The translations under genes were made by a program, and so were the position numbers. Source: Cymbidium sinense (taxonomy: Eukaryota > Streptophyta > Magnoliopsida > Asparagales > Orchidaceae). Taken from it: a DNA stretch of 64,000 bases. Shown in pieces: positions 37,691 through 49,849 of the stretch. How positions within the stretch are numbered: the stretch's first letter is position 1; every line of letters starts with the position of its first letter. A model generated the notes under the pieces. The model worked only from the letters and a program-made list of their open reading frames with translations. It did not search any database and was not told where the DNA came from. The DNA is taken from NCBI GenBank assembly GCA_021442155.1, contig CM038215.1, forward strand, positions 1,574,976 to 1,638,975, given 5' to 3'.

Positions 37691-37930
37691 ATTACCTGAT
37701 GACGTTGCTGGTTCTAGTAGGCCCTATCCCGAGCAACCAGCTCATACTTTACACTGTTGTGTTAGATGACTCCCTTGGTGCTTTTTTGGCCCAAACTAAT
37801 GACAAAGGGAAGGAAAATGCACTCTACTACCTTAGTTATCGTCTAATCCCTGCTGAGGCTAATATCCACAAATTAAGAAGCATTACCTAACTTTAATCTT
37901 TGCATCTAAAAAGCTATAGCACTACATGCT
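37691..37930 (+). pseudogene. Ty3/gypsy RNase H (first domain), degenerate
   Basis: The frame at 37699-37890 reads LILYTVVLDDSLGAFLAQ followed by GKENALYYLSYRL, the hallmark start and middle of the RNase H fused to gypsy reverse transcriptase. It is cut by a stop after HKLRSIT and then resumes weakly. This domain removes RNA from the RNA/DNA hybrid in reverse transcription. Confidence 0.8.
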
Positions 37931-38169
37931 TCCTCATAAGGTGAACTTAATATCTAGGATTAATCCATTACAGTATCTCATGACACGATTGATGTTATCT
38001 AGACTGTTGGCACAACAGTCCATGATCTTCTCACAATTTGACAATACCTTCGTACCCCTCCTTGCGGTGAAAGGATAAGTGCTAGCAGATTTCTTAGCAC
38101 ACTTCATCGACTCTCTGCTTAGTGATGATATCCCCAATAAACAAATCATGAACTCAGGGGAAACTAGCA

Positions 38170-38640
38170 TTCACCGTAAGGATATGTACTTTGATGGTGT
38201 AGCTTCCTCTCAAAGAGGAGAAGAACCATAATCTATTATTCTAAGAAAGGTAGGGGTAGGAATAGTTCTCTTAGCTCCAGACCACAATGTAATGAGATTC
38301 TCATATCATTCGTCTAATCCTTGCACCAACAATGAAGTCGAATATGAGGCTCTGATTACCGGTGTGAAGTTTTCTATTACTCTACACATCCAGAACATCA
38401 AAATCTTTGAGGATTCTCAGCTAGTTATCAAAGAAATCATTGGGTCTTATAAGGTTATAAAGCCTAAACTTCATCACTACCACAAGTACAACATGGAGTT
38501 GTTGGACTAAATCCCAGAGGTTATGATTTATAAGATTCCTCGAGGAGAGAACATCGTAGTGTATGCTTTGGCCAAGCTTGCCAAAGAGTTGGCATGTCCA
38601 AAGGATGAGTCCATATCAATAAAGGTCTAAAATACACAAG
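38170..38640 (+). pseudogene. Second (archaeal-type) RNase H domain of a Tat-lineage element
   Basis: YFDGVASS near 38188 supplies the first catalytic Asp. After one stop come VGVGIVLLAPDHN and then, in the open piece 38292-38510, NNEVEYEALITGV with the catalytic Glu and IFEDSQLVIKEI with the next Asp. This NNE-x-EYEALI and DSQLV pattern is the additional RNase H found in the plant Tat lineage between the first RNase H and integrase. A stop lies after LLD, then homology continues to about 38630 (PRGENIVVYALAKLAKELA). Confidence 0.82.
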
Positions 38641-38799
38641 TCTTATCTCTTATTGATATTTAACTCATCAAAAAGTACTCTCTTAAATGAGAGGTTGACA
38701 TTGCTAAGAAGGATGAGGAGTTAGATTGGAGGCAACCATTCATGGATTACCTAAATAAAGGCAAATTACCTCAAGGGAAGTCCCAAGCCCATCAGATGA

Positions 38800-39975
38800 A
38801 GTAGAGAGCACTTTCTTATGCTCTTGTGGATGGTGTTTTGTACCGACAGTCTTTTGATCATATGTGGTTACGTGTTTAGACAAGCATGAAGCCCATAAGA
38901 TCGTGACCAAGGTACATTCAGGATTATGTGGAGCCAACCAATCCAGTCTGATAATGAAATCCAATATCAAGAGACTAGGATATTTTTAGCCATCGATGAT
39001 CAAGGAATGCATGGATATGGCTAGGCGATGCCACCAATATCAAATACATAGTGTGGTCCTACACAAACCATCCAACATTCTACATCCTATATTGGCCTCA
39101 TGGACATTCGAGTATTGGGGTACTGACATAGTGCATCCGATTGGTCCTCCTTCTTCCAAGGGTTATCAGTTCATCTTACCTACTACTGACTACTTTTTTA
39201 AATGGGTGAAGTCAACTCTACTTAGAGAGGTCACAGCTCAACATGTGCTCCAGCTTTTAGGAACTATATATATAGGTTGAAGTGTCTCGATGAATTATAT
39301 CTAATAATGGTACTGCATTCAAGAGCTTAGAGATCAACAACTTTACCCAGAGACATAACATAGATTGGATATTCTATCATCAACTACCCAAAGGCAAACA
39401 GCTTAGTAGAAGCCTTCAACAAAAATCTCATCCAAATACTAAAGAAGACACTCGACAACAACAAGTGAGAGTGGTATGAGCAGTTAGTTTAAGCCTTGTG
39501 GGCCTACCGCACCACATATAAAACTACAACTCAGTCTACTCCTTTATTCTTAGTGTATGAGTCCAAAGCTATTCTACCATTAGAAGTCCAACTTCAATCA
39601 CTAAGGATAACTGTGGGTAACAAGATCACAACAGAGCAGAACACCAAGTTGCGGTTAGAAGAGCTCAAAGGTTTGGAGAAGAGATATATGTGGGCATGCA
39701 AAACCTTGAGTTGTATAAAACTAAAATGATTCAAGCTCACAACAAGTTGGTCCATCCTAGAGCTTTTCAAGTAGGAGAGCTTATTTTAGTTTTAAGGAGA
39801 CCAATTATTGTCAATCGTAAGATGGGAGGCAAGTTTGAACCCACTTGGGAAGGCCATTTTACCATAGCGATGGCCTACCAATGAGGATCTTCTCAGCTTA
39901 TTAATCATAAGGGAGAGCGCCCAATGCTTCCAATCAATGGGCTCTACTTAAGGAAATATTATAAATCATGTTTGA
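38800..39975 (+). pseudogene. Ty3/gypsy integrase, degenerate
   Basis: The zinc-binding part is seen near 38890-39040 (VTKVHSGLCGANQS, then MARRCHQYQIH). The second cysteine of the CxxC pair has become tyrosine. The catalytic core begins with FEYWGTDIVHPIGPPSSKGY and TTDYFFKWVKS in the open piece 38996-39280. The DD35E glutamate region (about 39290-39480) is frameshifted but traceable. The C-terminal part follows in frames at 39496-39729 (WAYRTTYKTTTQSTPLFLVY, PLEVQLQSLRI) and 39690-39884 (MGGKFEPTWEGHF), ending with INGLYLRKYY near 39960. Integrase would insert the element DNA into the genome. Here it is dead. Confidence 0.85.
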
Positions 39976-40059
39976 AAATAATTATCATCAATGAAAATTC
40001 CATTTTGAATTCAATCTATTCCATGTTAAAAGTATTCTTATTTGTGAATCTTCCACAAT

Positions 40060-42380
40060 GTGTTTAGGGTAGGTTCAAGGAACCCGAGCAGCATCCTATC
40101 CTTCATCGACATAACACAAATACAAACTACACACAAACATACAGAACAAACACATATTTTTTATCTTGGGCTACTCTAAGTTGAGATAACGCCCTCAACA
40201 ACACTCACTTAGTAGCTGCTCTAGGTCGGGCTGACGTGCTATCCTGCTAGTGTGTCACCCTAGTGGTCTTCCTACTTTGGAGGATGTAAGTCTGCTATGC
40301 TTTCCTTTCTTACTTGGCCACTACACAGATGACTGCCTTGTTAGTTTGGTAGGCCTTACTGCATGGCCGGTAAGCTACCTTATGTTAGCTTTGTTTAAGA
40401 GGAAGTGAGTATGCTACACTTTTCTCTTGGATTAGCCTTCATGCATTGACTGGGTCGAGTATATTTGAGGTTTAGGATAAGTCTCCTAGCAGCTCCTAAC
40501 TTCCTAACTACTTCAAGTCTAGGTCTAGTCCTTCCTCGGGGCTCCTCGCTTAGTAGTCGCTCTAGGTTAGATAGCATGACCATAGATGAGATATCCCAAT
40601 GAGAGTTCCACTTGAAAAGTTGTAAGCCTACATGCTTTATTTCCATATTGATTATTGCACACCTTAAGTTGGTTGGTTCTCGCACCTTAGGATACACCAC
40701 TCATGGCAGATGTAATTCTACTACACATTATCCTTGAATTTGCCACCGTACACCTAAAGGTTTTCTTTTCTAGGGCTCATGATAACACCCCTAGCAGCAC
40801 CTCCCCTGTGGACACTATATTTGGATCACATCCTTTGTGACCCCATGTAGACACTATCTGGGTTACTATCAAATTAGAAAGTTCCCCTTTCCAAGTAATC
40901 ACCCTTGTGGTTGGAGAATCTGTCCTATGGATATACAGATTCTCCCTTGGTCTAGTAAATCTGAGATAGGTCAAGGTTGACATAGCCCCTTCTCAATGTG
41001 GACCCTCACACACCAATAGGGTTCACGTAAACATTTAAAATATAAATTCACTTGTGGATTAAGAGGACAACCCTAGCGGTACCTTTTCCTAAGCAAGCAT
41101 CCTATCTTTAGGGTAATGTCAGTGAAACTCCCTATAGAAATCATTATACTCTTGAGTTGATATAAGTCCCCAGACATTACATTCACTCGATAGATGCTCG
41201 AGTTCATTTGTGTACCAAGTCACGTGGTTGTTCCCTACTTTAGAAGATGTAAGTCTGCTATGCCTTCTTCCTAGCATAGTCGTTGCACACTGAAATGAAA
41301 CTCCTTAGGTTAGCTAGCTCTACCCCATGGTCAATAAACTATTCCTTTGAATTTGTATATCTGAGATAGGACAAGTCTGATATAGCCCCTTCTCAAGGGG
41401 TCCATCACACACCGACATGGTCCATAAAGTAAATATATGAAATTTGACCGAGCTCACATCCCCAACGGATATTCCCTCAATTCAAAATCAAACTAAACTA
41501 AACAAATCATATCAAATCACATGAAATTAAGAAAAAAATAATCTTGACAACTTTTGAGTTGGCATAAGTCCCCAGTAGCATTCACTCAATAGTCGTCCTA
41601 GGTTAGGTCTGATTTATTGTGCATCCAACAGTTCACCCTAGTGGTTGTTCCTCACTTTGAAAGATGTAATTCTACTACACCTTTTTTAGCATAGGCATTG
41701 ACAACCCCTTAGGTTGGCTAGCTCTACCCGCAGTCAGTAGACTATCCCTTTGAATTTGTAAACCTGAGGTAGGTCAAGGCTGATATAGCCCCTTCTTTGT
41801 GATTCCATCGCACTCCGATAGGGTTTATACATTAACTCAGACTAAATTAAACCCAATCTAATTTTCCCTGGTGGAGTTAAATCACACACTTCTCTCCAGT
41901 GGAGACCCAAATCATATATAAACAAGTCATGCAAACAAATCAAATTCAGAACGAACCTCTTCAGTGGAGCCAAATTAAACCATCTCCCTTAATAGAGTCT
42001 AAATCAAAGAAATCTAACCAACCAAACACTTATTCCCAGCAGATACATCCCCAAACAAATCTATGAAATAAAACTCAAATCCCAATCCCAACAGATAGCC
42101 CAAACCTACTTTTCTAGTGGAAGGTTCATATACCCAATCCCTAGGGACTTAAGCCCATATCTCGAGTAGATATTCCTCAACCTTAATTAAAACAAAATAA
42201 ATTAAAGTCAATTTGATCTTAATCCCCAGTGGATTATAGATTCTTATCCCCAAAGGATCTTCTTTGCATAAACCATATAATCTAATCAAATTCAAACCTT
42301 ATCCTAAAGCAGTTCCTTCTTTCTATGCCCTCAAGAGCATAGGCCCTCATATGTGTGATCCCCTAGTGGATCTCCCTCCA
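40060..42380 (+). repeat. Tandem repeats downstream of integrase, about 420 bp period
   Basis: The phrase GATATAGCCCCTTCT or its variant GACATAGCCCCTTCT occurs near 40979, 41385 and 41787, each time after a CTGAG(A/G)TAGG(T/A)CAAG stretch. The phrase GATGTAAGTCTGCTATGC or a variant occurs near 40284, 41247 and 41662. Spacing between clear neighbours is about 405-415 bp. The rest is CCCCAGTGGA/CCCCAACGGAT-type filler (41860-42370) repeating a short SCAGTGGA word. Tat-lineage elements are known for tandem repeats in their 3' untranslated region, which fits the position just after integrase. Confidence 0.8.
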
Positions 42381-43235
42381 TGTCCTTGACATGGAATTCT
42401 CATCAAATCTTATTTCTTCTCTTATGCTCACCTATAATACTTCAACCAAAAGCCTAACAATGTATTCGTTCAAATTACATCATCTTAATATTGTAATCAA
42501 CATTTTATGATTTTTGATGGTGTAAACTCAAACTAACTATACAATATCATGCTAAACATACTATAGTGTAAATTAACACATTATATTATATTATAATATA
42601 TGATTTTATATTATAATTTGTTATAAATTAATATATTGTCTATCATTACACCTCATTAGAATCAATTTAAAGGAAAAAATAACAAAATTTTCTCAAAATA
42701 TGAATAATGTTCATATTGGATGTAAAATTATTTTTTTTTCTATTAAAAATGGTACAAAATAGCATAATTTTGGTGTTGCTTCTTAGTGTGTGCCATGAAT
42801 TTGGCCAAATTCTTTCATCTCAACCTTCAAATTAATATTTTTGTGAGTTTTGACCCAATGTATTATATCAAAAGTAAAACATACTAAAATGTACAATAAT
42901 AACATACCACCACATTTATATATATATATGTGAGGTTATATTGTTATGTACATTATATTTTAGTATGGTTTCATATAATATATTATCTTACATTACTCCT
43001 TATATTTTAGTATGGTTTCTTATATTTTAGTATGGTTTCACAAATTTCTTCATCTGATTTATTAAATCATTATTTTTATTATTTATATTAATATAGACTA
43101 TAGGGCACAATACCATAATATACTAAAACATTTCAAAACATCTTATAACATAGAAAAACACATCACTATACGCTCAAATATACGATGCTACATTATACTA
43201 TAATATATGGTAATATAATAAAATTTAGGGTTAAG
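42381..43235 (+). other. AT-rich tail of the gypsy block
   Basis: Very AT-rich with no open frame. It contains TATAATAT and ATTATAATA dyads (42575-42645), a TATATATATA run (42919-42928) and a repeated TTTTAGTATGGTTTC word at about 42958, 43009 and 43026. It may be part of a terminal repeat, but no partner was found upstream. Confidence 0.5.
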
Positions 43236-43362
43236 GTTTTGGGTATTCAAATCTCTAATAGTCAAGGGAAAGTCTCTTGAAGACATTTTCTTTAGCTACC
43301 ATAACTATGTTAGCATTAGGTCATTCTTTAGATCTACTCCTAATGACATCTTTATTCAAGGT
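43236..43362 (+). other. Unrecognised unique segment between gypsy tail and satellite
   Basis: About 125 bp of ordinary-composition sequence that is neither telomere-like nor similar to anything else in the window. It is bounded by TTTAGGGTTAAGG on the left and AGGTTTAGGG on the right. No function can be assigned. Confidence 0.4.
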
Positions 43363-43734
43363 TTAGGGTTTAGGGTTAGTTTAAGGTTTAGGGTTAGTTT
43401 AGAGTTTAGGGTTTAGGGTTTATGGTTTAGAGTTTAGGGTTTAGGGTTTGGGGTTTAGGGTTTAGAGTTATAGGTTTTAGGGTTTAAGGTTTATGGTTTT
43501 AGAGTTTAAGGTTTTGGGTTTAGGGTTTAGGATTTCAGGGTTTAGGGTTTAGGGTTTAAGGTTTAGGGTTTAGGGTTTAGGGTTTAGTGTTTAGGGTGTA
43601 GGGTTTAGGGTTTAAGGTTTAGTGTTTAGGGTTTAGGGTTTTTAGGGTTTCAGGTTTAAGGTTTAGGGTTTAGATTTTAGGTTTAAGTTTTAAGTTTTAG
43701 TTTAGGGTTTAGAGTTTAGGGTTTAGGGTTTAAG
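43363..43734 (+). repeat. Telomere-like satellite block 10
   Basis: Well preserved TTTAGGG heptamers with one-base variants, leading straight into the T-run of GRP copy 8. No AT-rich phase is present between gypsy material and the fragment. Confidence 0.9.
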
Positions 43735-44222
43735 GTTTTTTTTTTTTTGAAATAGAGAACAAATTCATATTCAACATTTTTTCTTTTCAATTTCATCAAT
43801 CGAGTAGCACCCTAAGTTTTTTAAGACACAAGCGATGATAATGATAAAAAATAAGCACCCATAGAGCAAATCAAAAAACTAGATAAGTAGAATCGTCTCT
43901 ACTATAAATACACAGTTCCATAAGCAGCAAATTAGATCAACCATTCTTCAATTTCTCTAGTTCCCATCAGAACCACCCTCTCAGTAGTGGGATCATCATA
44001 TCCCCAATCTCTCCCTTCGCCACCACCATGGTTGTAACCTGTCACTCTTCCACCTCCATAACTACCACTGCTCCAACCACCACCTCCATATCCGCCAGCA
44101 CCTCCAGATCCCCCACCACCACTGCGATAATCATCTCCTCCGCCTTCACCTCCATAGCCAGATCTAGAATGAGCCTAGTTAACGGTGATGTTCCTGCCAT
44201 CAAGGTTATGCCCATTCTTAAG
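43735..44222 (-). pseudogene. Glycine-rich RNA-binding protein retrocopy fragment, copy 8
   Basis: One of the longest copies. A T-run (43737-43748) precedes AATAGAGAACAAATTCAT, the antisense mRNA end. The full 3' untranslated stretch follows, then the Gly-rich coding part in antisense (CCACCACCATGG, CCTCCATATCCGCCAGC and CCACCACTGCG). Near 44170-44215 the RRM end is visible in antisense as GTTAACGGTGATGTTCCTGC, that is the GRNITVN-type motif on the minus strand. The copy ends CCCATTCTT followed by AAGG. Small indels break the frame, so the apparent plus-strand frame 44028-44234 is a shadow. Confidence 0.82.
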
Positions 44223-46742
44223 GTTTATGGTTAGTTTAGGGTTTAGGATTTAGGGTTTAGGGTATGGGTTTAGGATTTAGGGTTTCGGGTATGAGGTTTA
44301 GGATTTAGTGTTGTAGGTTTTATGGTTTAGGGTTTAGGGTTTACGGTTTAGGCTTTAGGATTTTAGGGTTTAGGGTTTAGGGTTTTTGGGTTTAGGGTTT
44401 ATGGTTAAGGGTTTAGGGTTTAGGGTTTATGGTTTAGGGTTTAGGGTTTAGGGTTTAGGATTTTAGGGTTTAGGGTTTAGGGTTTAGGGTTTAGGTTTGT
44501 AGGTTTAGGGTTGTAGGTTTTGGGTTTAAAGTTTAGGTATAGTTTTTGAGCTTAGGGTTTAGGGTTTAGGGTTTAGGATTTAGCGTTTAGGTTTTAAAAA
44601 AAAACAAAATTCAAGTAAACAGGTAGGTTTAAGTTTATTTAGTTTATTTTAATTTATTTGAGTTTATTTTATTCTTTATTTTATTTAGGTATATTTTTAT
44701 TTTTCTTTATTTTAGTTTATTTATGGTAGGTATATTTATTTTAGTTTAGGTTTTTTATTTTAGTTTATTTTTTAGGTTTATGTTTATTTTTTAGTTGAGT
44801 TTTATTTTTATTTTATTTTTTAGGTTTAGGTTTTATTTTTTTAATTTTAGGTTTATGTTTAGGTTTTTATTTTATTATTTTAGGTCTATGTTTTAGGATT
44901 TTATTTTATGTTTATTTTTAAGTTTTATTTTTTAGTTTAGGTTTAGGTTTATTTTCAATTTATTTTATTTTAGTTAGTTTAGGTTTACATTTTGGTTTAG
45001 TTTATTTTAGGTTTAGGTTTTATTTATTTTAGTTTAGTTTATTTTAGTTTAGGTTTAAGTTTATTTTATTTTTATTTGAGGTTTAGGTTTTTTTTAGTTT
45101 AGGGTTTAGGTTTTATTTTTTATTTATTTTTAGGTTTTATTTTTAGGTTTACTTTTTAGGTTTAGGTTTTTAATTAGTTTTTATTTTATTTTATTTTAGA
45201 TTTATTTTATTTTTATTTTGCATTTAGTTTTTATTTTATTTAGGTTTTTTATTCTTAGGTTTATTTTATTTTTTTAGTTTAGTTTATATTTTTATTTATT
45301 TTATTTTAGTTTTTATTTTTTATTTGAATTTATTTTAGGTTTAGGTTTTTATTTTATTTAGGTTTAGGTATTTTCTTTATTTTCTTATTTAGTTTTAATT
45401 AATTTAGGTCTAGGTTTTTTGGTTTTTAAGGTTTAGGGTTTGGGGTTTAGGGTTTAGGGTTTTAGGGCTTAGGGCATTATGGTCTAGGTTTTAGGGTTTA
45501 CGGTATAGGGTTTAGTGTTTAGGCTTTAGGGTTTAGGGTTTAGAGGCTTTAGGGTTAGCTTAGGGTTTAGGGTTAGTTTAGGGTTTAGGCTTTTGGCTTT
45601 AGGGTTTAGTTTTGTTAGGGTTTAAGGTTTAGGGATAGTTTAGGCTTTATGCTTATTTTAGGGTTTAGAGTTTTAGGGTTTAAGGGTTTAGGTTTAGGGT
45701 TTAGGGTTAGGGTTAGGGTATAGCTTTTATGGTTTAGTGTTTAGGATTTAGGATTTAAAGTTTATTATTTAGGGTTAGTTAAAGGTTTAGGGTTTAAGGT
45801 TTAGGGTTTTGGGTTGTAGGTTTTGGGTTAGTTTTAGGGTTTAGGGTTTAGGGTTTAGGGTTTAGGATTTAGGGTTTAGGATTTAAGGGTTTTTTTTTTA
45901 AATTAAGTAAACCGATAGGTTTAGGTTTATTTAGTTTATTTTTTATTTATTTTAGTATACTTTATTTTTTATTTTTATTTAGGTTTTTATTTACTTATCT
46001 TTAGTTTATTTTAAGTTTTTTGTTTTATTTTTTTTAGGTTTTTGTTTACGTTTAGGTTTATTTTCTAGTTAAGTTTTAATTTAATTTTATTTTTTAGGTT
46101 TACATTTTATTCTTTATTTTTAGGTTTAGGTTTAGGTTTTTAATTTATTTATTTAGGTTCAGGTTTTACATTTTTATTTTAGATTTATTTTGTGTTTTTA
46201 TTTTTTATTTAGGTTTTGGTTTATTTTTAGTTTATTTTATTTTTTTAGTTTAGGTTTAGTTTATTTTAGGTTTAGGTTTTTTTATTTTATTTTATTTTAT
46301 TTTAATTTAGGATTAGATTTATTTTATTTTAGGTTTAGGTTTTTTTAGTTTCGGGTTTAGGTTTTATTTTTATTTATTTTTAGAATTTATTTTTAGGTTT
46401 ATTTTTTAGGTTTAGGTTTTATTTAGTTTTTATTTTATTTTATTTTAGGTTTATTTTTTTTATTTTACGTTTAATTTTTATTTTATTTTGGTTTTTTATT
46501 CTAACGTTTATTTTATTTTTTTAGTTTATTTAAGGTTTTTATTTATTTTATTTTTGTTTATTTTTATTTTTTATTTTTTTATTTTATTTTATTTTTATGT
46601 TTAGGTTTAGGTTTAGGATTTAGTTTAGGTTTTAATTTAATTTAATTTATCTTATTTTTTTAAGGTTTAGGTTTTTTATTTATTTATTTTTAGGTTTTAT
46701 TTAGTTTAGGTTTAGATTTTTAGGTTTCTTAGGGTTTAGGGT
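44223..46742 (+). repeat. Telomere-like satellite block 11
   Basis: Two rounds of TTTAGGG-rich and AT-rich phases. A degraded landmark, CAAGTAAACAGGTAGG, lies near 44612 and a good one at about 45902, a 1.29 kb spacing. The TTATTCTTAGG landmark sits at about 45249, with a variant near 46497. The block ends at TTTAGGG plus a T-run where LINE-B begins. No gene is visible. Confidence 0.88.
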
Positions 46743-47889
46743 TTTTTTTTGGGAACCCCATATAGGGGAATTTTATTACCACAAAAAGAGGGTTACAAGG
46801 TCCTTGAAGGGGATAAACTCTAGAACTACTGCTCAAAGAGCTATAATCAACCTAGGGAGTAAATCACTTATCTAAGTACAGCCAAAAGCAAAAGAAAAAA
46901 AATAAAGCAAGCGAAAGATACAAATTGATTAACATAAGAAGCCAATGGAGGATTAGGGTCAATGCTCTGCAGGATGTGAGAATGCATGACACTATGGAGC
47001 AAACCTGGAAGAGGACAAGAGAGAAGCACCTACAAAATTGTAGACAGAAGGAAGTTAGAGCAGTTAAGGTAATACAGATAAAATGATAACTGAAAATAGT
47101 ATAATTTGAAAATGATAGTGAAGAAGTGTGATAGAGAAGGCTCAGGCTCAGTCACACCAAGTTGGGGCAGATGCAAATATGAGCATCCAAACTTCAGCAA
47201 AAGGGTTACATCACAAGAGCTACTACCAAACCAAAGGGGAGTGAAATCATCACAGCCATCATAGCCAACAAACCTGTATAGCAACCATTTGAAGAAGATC
47301 TTTTGAGCCTTATTACCTGCAAACATAAGAAAAGCCATATACAAAGTAGAAGAAAAAGCAGCAAAGAGCAGAATGGATAAGAGGATCCCATGCAAATTAT
47401 ATGTCATCATATTAGGCCCCATGGCATGATAATCCCAACACAAATGAAAGAAAGCCACCATTTTTAGGTCAACCATATTTTTAACCATCTAAGGGTTTAA
47501 TGAGACCAAAAGAAGACCCACCACAAGGAAATAGCGAGAAAAGGTCGCAAAGGTAAAAGCAATAAAGGATCGAGGTAATACCTGAAAACCGCCAGCAAAT
47601 ACAATGGTATTAACTCCATCCCAAATGTATATGACAATAATAAATATACAACCTTGGTAAACAGCCCAGTAAACAACCCAGGGATATTTCCCAGAAAAGA
47701 AAATCCAATGAATGTAAGTAATTCAGATGTTAACAACCTCCTTGTTGCAAAAGTTAGCAACCGAGTGTAAAGAAAAGACATACCCCAAAATTACCATAGG
47801 AAATGCAGAAGTCTATTAGAGAAGAGATGGAAATACAGCAGCAGATTAGAAGAAATAGGTAAAGGGCTGCTCCCCACCACAAACAATTC

Positions 47890-49700
47890 TAATAAAATAT
47901 AATCATAGATAACACCCCAGAAGCAGCTTGCTTAGCAACAAACTCAATAGTCCAGTTATGCCAATAGTCATAGCCAGCAAGCTAGCCATAAGACCATCCA
48001 TTTAGAGTAAACAGTACATAGGTTAAAATCAAGTAAAGCAAAAGCATAATCACAATGATCTGCACAATTCTAATAGAACCAAGAGGGATAAAATAGCAGC
48101 AGGAGAGAACAACTGCAGCCCAGATGTTAATAGCAAAAATAATCAGACAATCAAAAGGCAAGAAATAGCTAACAACCACAAAAACAACTTGTTGGACAAA
48201 GGACCTGATAATCCAGAATCCAACAGTGAAACAAAATTACAATTAATACACCCACCATATAAAACTCCATTAAAAAGCATAGATGTAAAGTAAAAACAAA
48301 ATGGATTCAAAAGATAATCAACAAAAAAATCCTTCCCGATAAAGATGATCTGGCTAGCAGCTAAACCCACATCCTCAGTAAAGGCAAACTGATAAGCCAT
48401 TAAGTAAGTCCAAACATGCAATGAAATAATAAAATTGAACAGGAAATAGCAATTCCTCTCCTGGCAGGTTGGGTATATGAGGTTAGCCAAAACAATCAGC
48501 AAAACAACTCCAAAAGCACCCTGCTGATCATGATAAGCAACCCAGTAGCAGCTTGCTGGACATAAGACTCAATGAACTAGATCAGCCAACAACCAAGAAA
48601 GAAAATAACAATAAGTTGGCCATAAAACCACCCATTCAAAATAAATAATGCATAAGTTAATTCCCAGATAGAATGGCCAAGACTAGCTAAACAAGGATGG
48701 AAAAAATAGTAGCAGGTGAAGTCGGCAGTGAATGTTAACAACAGAATAAAATCGAAAGGCAAGAAACAGCCAACAACCACAATGACAACATAAATATCCT
48801 TCTAGATAATGATGATCAGGCTTGCAGCTAAGCCCACATCCTCGAGAAAGACAAAATGAAAAGCCAATAAGTAAGTCCAATCCTGCAATGAGATAAAAAA
48901 AAGTAAACGGGAAATTGCAGATTCTCTCCTTGCAGGATGGGTATATGAGGTTAGCCAAAGAAAACAGCAAAACAACTCCAAAAGCATCCTGCTGAACATG
49001 ATGGACAACCCCAGTAGTAGCATGCTGGACATAAGATTCAATGATCCAGATCAACCAACAACCAAGATAGAAAATAACATCAAGTTGGCCATAAAACCAC
49101 CCATTCAAAATAGATAATGCATAAGATAAATCCCAGATAGATAGGGAAGTGGTCTGGCCAAGGCTAGCTGAACCAAGATGTAAAAAACAATAGTAGTTTA
49201 GAAAGACCACAAATGAAAAGATCAGCAAAAGCCCTATTGCTAACAAAAAAATCAAGTAGAAAAGCAAAAGCCACCATGCAGTCAACAACCTCAATAGAGG
49301 CCTGCAGGACAAAAGGCCCAAAAATCCAACAGCTAATAGTTAAAACATCACCACAGATATTGCACCCTACATAAGATAAACCAGTAAAGAGCAATGGTAC
49401 AGCATAGTTTATTAAGTGGTTCAAAGAAAAGTCATCTTTTAGATCCCTCAAGACACATAATATGAGGCTAGTAGCTAATCCCACGCATCAATAATATTGG
49501 AATTCAAGAAATAATTCCAATTCTGCAGAGAAGAAGTTATAATAGCAAGAATATTGCAAGATCTCTCCTTATAGGTTGTGGAGGTAAGATTATGGAGCAT
49601 AGGAGAGGCTAAAACCATAATAAGGGGAAGAATATTAGATAAAATAGGGTCAACCATAAAGTTATACAGAAATATAGCATTTAGACATTGAGATAAGGGT
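47890..49700 (-). repeat. Tandem repeat array in the LINE-B 3' tail, about 468 bp unit
   Basis: The word CATAAAACCACCCATTCAAA recurs at about 48621 and 49090, with a variant CATAAGACCATCCATTTAGA at about 47998. GTATATGAGGTTAGCC recurs at 48473 and 48941, with a diverged form near 49580. Clear neighbours are 468-469 bp apart and other gaps are about 620-630 bp. Matching pieces include the CTGGACATAAGA and AAAACAACTCCAAAAGCA words. Confidence 0.85.
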
Positions 49701-49849
49701 CCCAGAATATAATTCCAAAAAAAAAGGAAAGAAATATGTCCTTGTTGATCAAAAAAATACAAAAAAGAGCATTAAGTAACATCTCCCTCAAAGAAAGGAA
49801 ACATCTTACAAGAATAATAAGACCCCAAAGAAGGTTGGGATAATTAAAC

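Larger units (their letters stand above)
25985..43235 (+). mobile_element. Composite Ty3/gypsy (Tat-type) retrotransposon block
   Basis: In order it carries gag and an N-terminal half of protease, about 7.6 kb without coding content, the C-terminal half of protease, reverse transcriptase, RNase H, a second RNase H, integrase, about 420 bp tandem repeats and an AT-rich tail. The RT, RNase H, second RNase H, integrase order and the downstream tandem repeats are typical of the plant Tat lineage. No pair of long terminal repeats, primer-binding site or polypurine tract could be recognised. The left end cuts into gag, so the block is truncated. It may be one element with a large insertion or two elements side by side. 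Confidence 0.8.

Noticed and set aside
40395..40983. Minus-strand open frames of 101 and 68 residues downstream of integrase
   Set aside because: They lie within tandemly repeated 3' noncoding sequence of the gypsy element, and no homologous frame was found in the neighbouring repeat units.
47030..49762. Hydrophobic minus-strand open frames up to 212 residues that look like membrane proteins
   Set aside because: They sit in the repeated 3' tail of LINE-B, overlap in several frames and lack a recognisable domain. I kept the tail as a finding but not the frames as genes.
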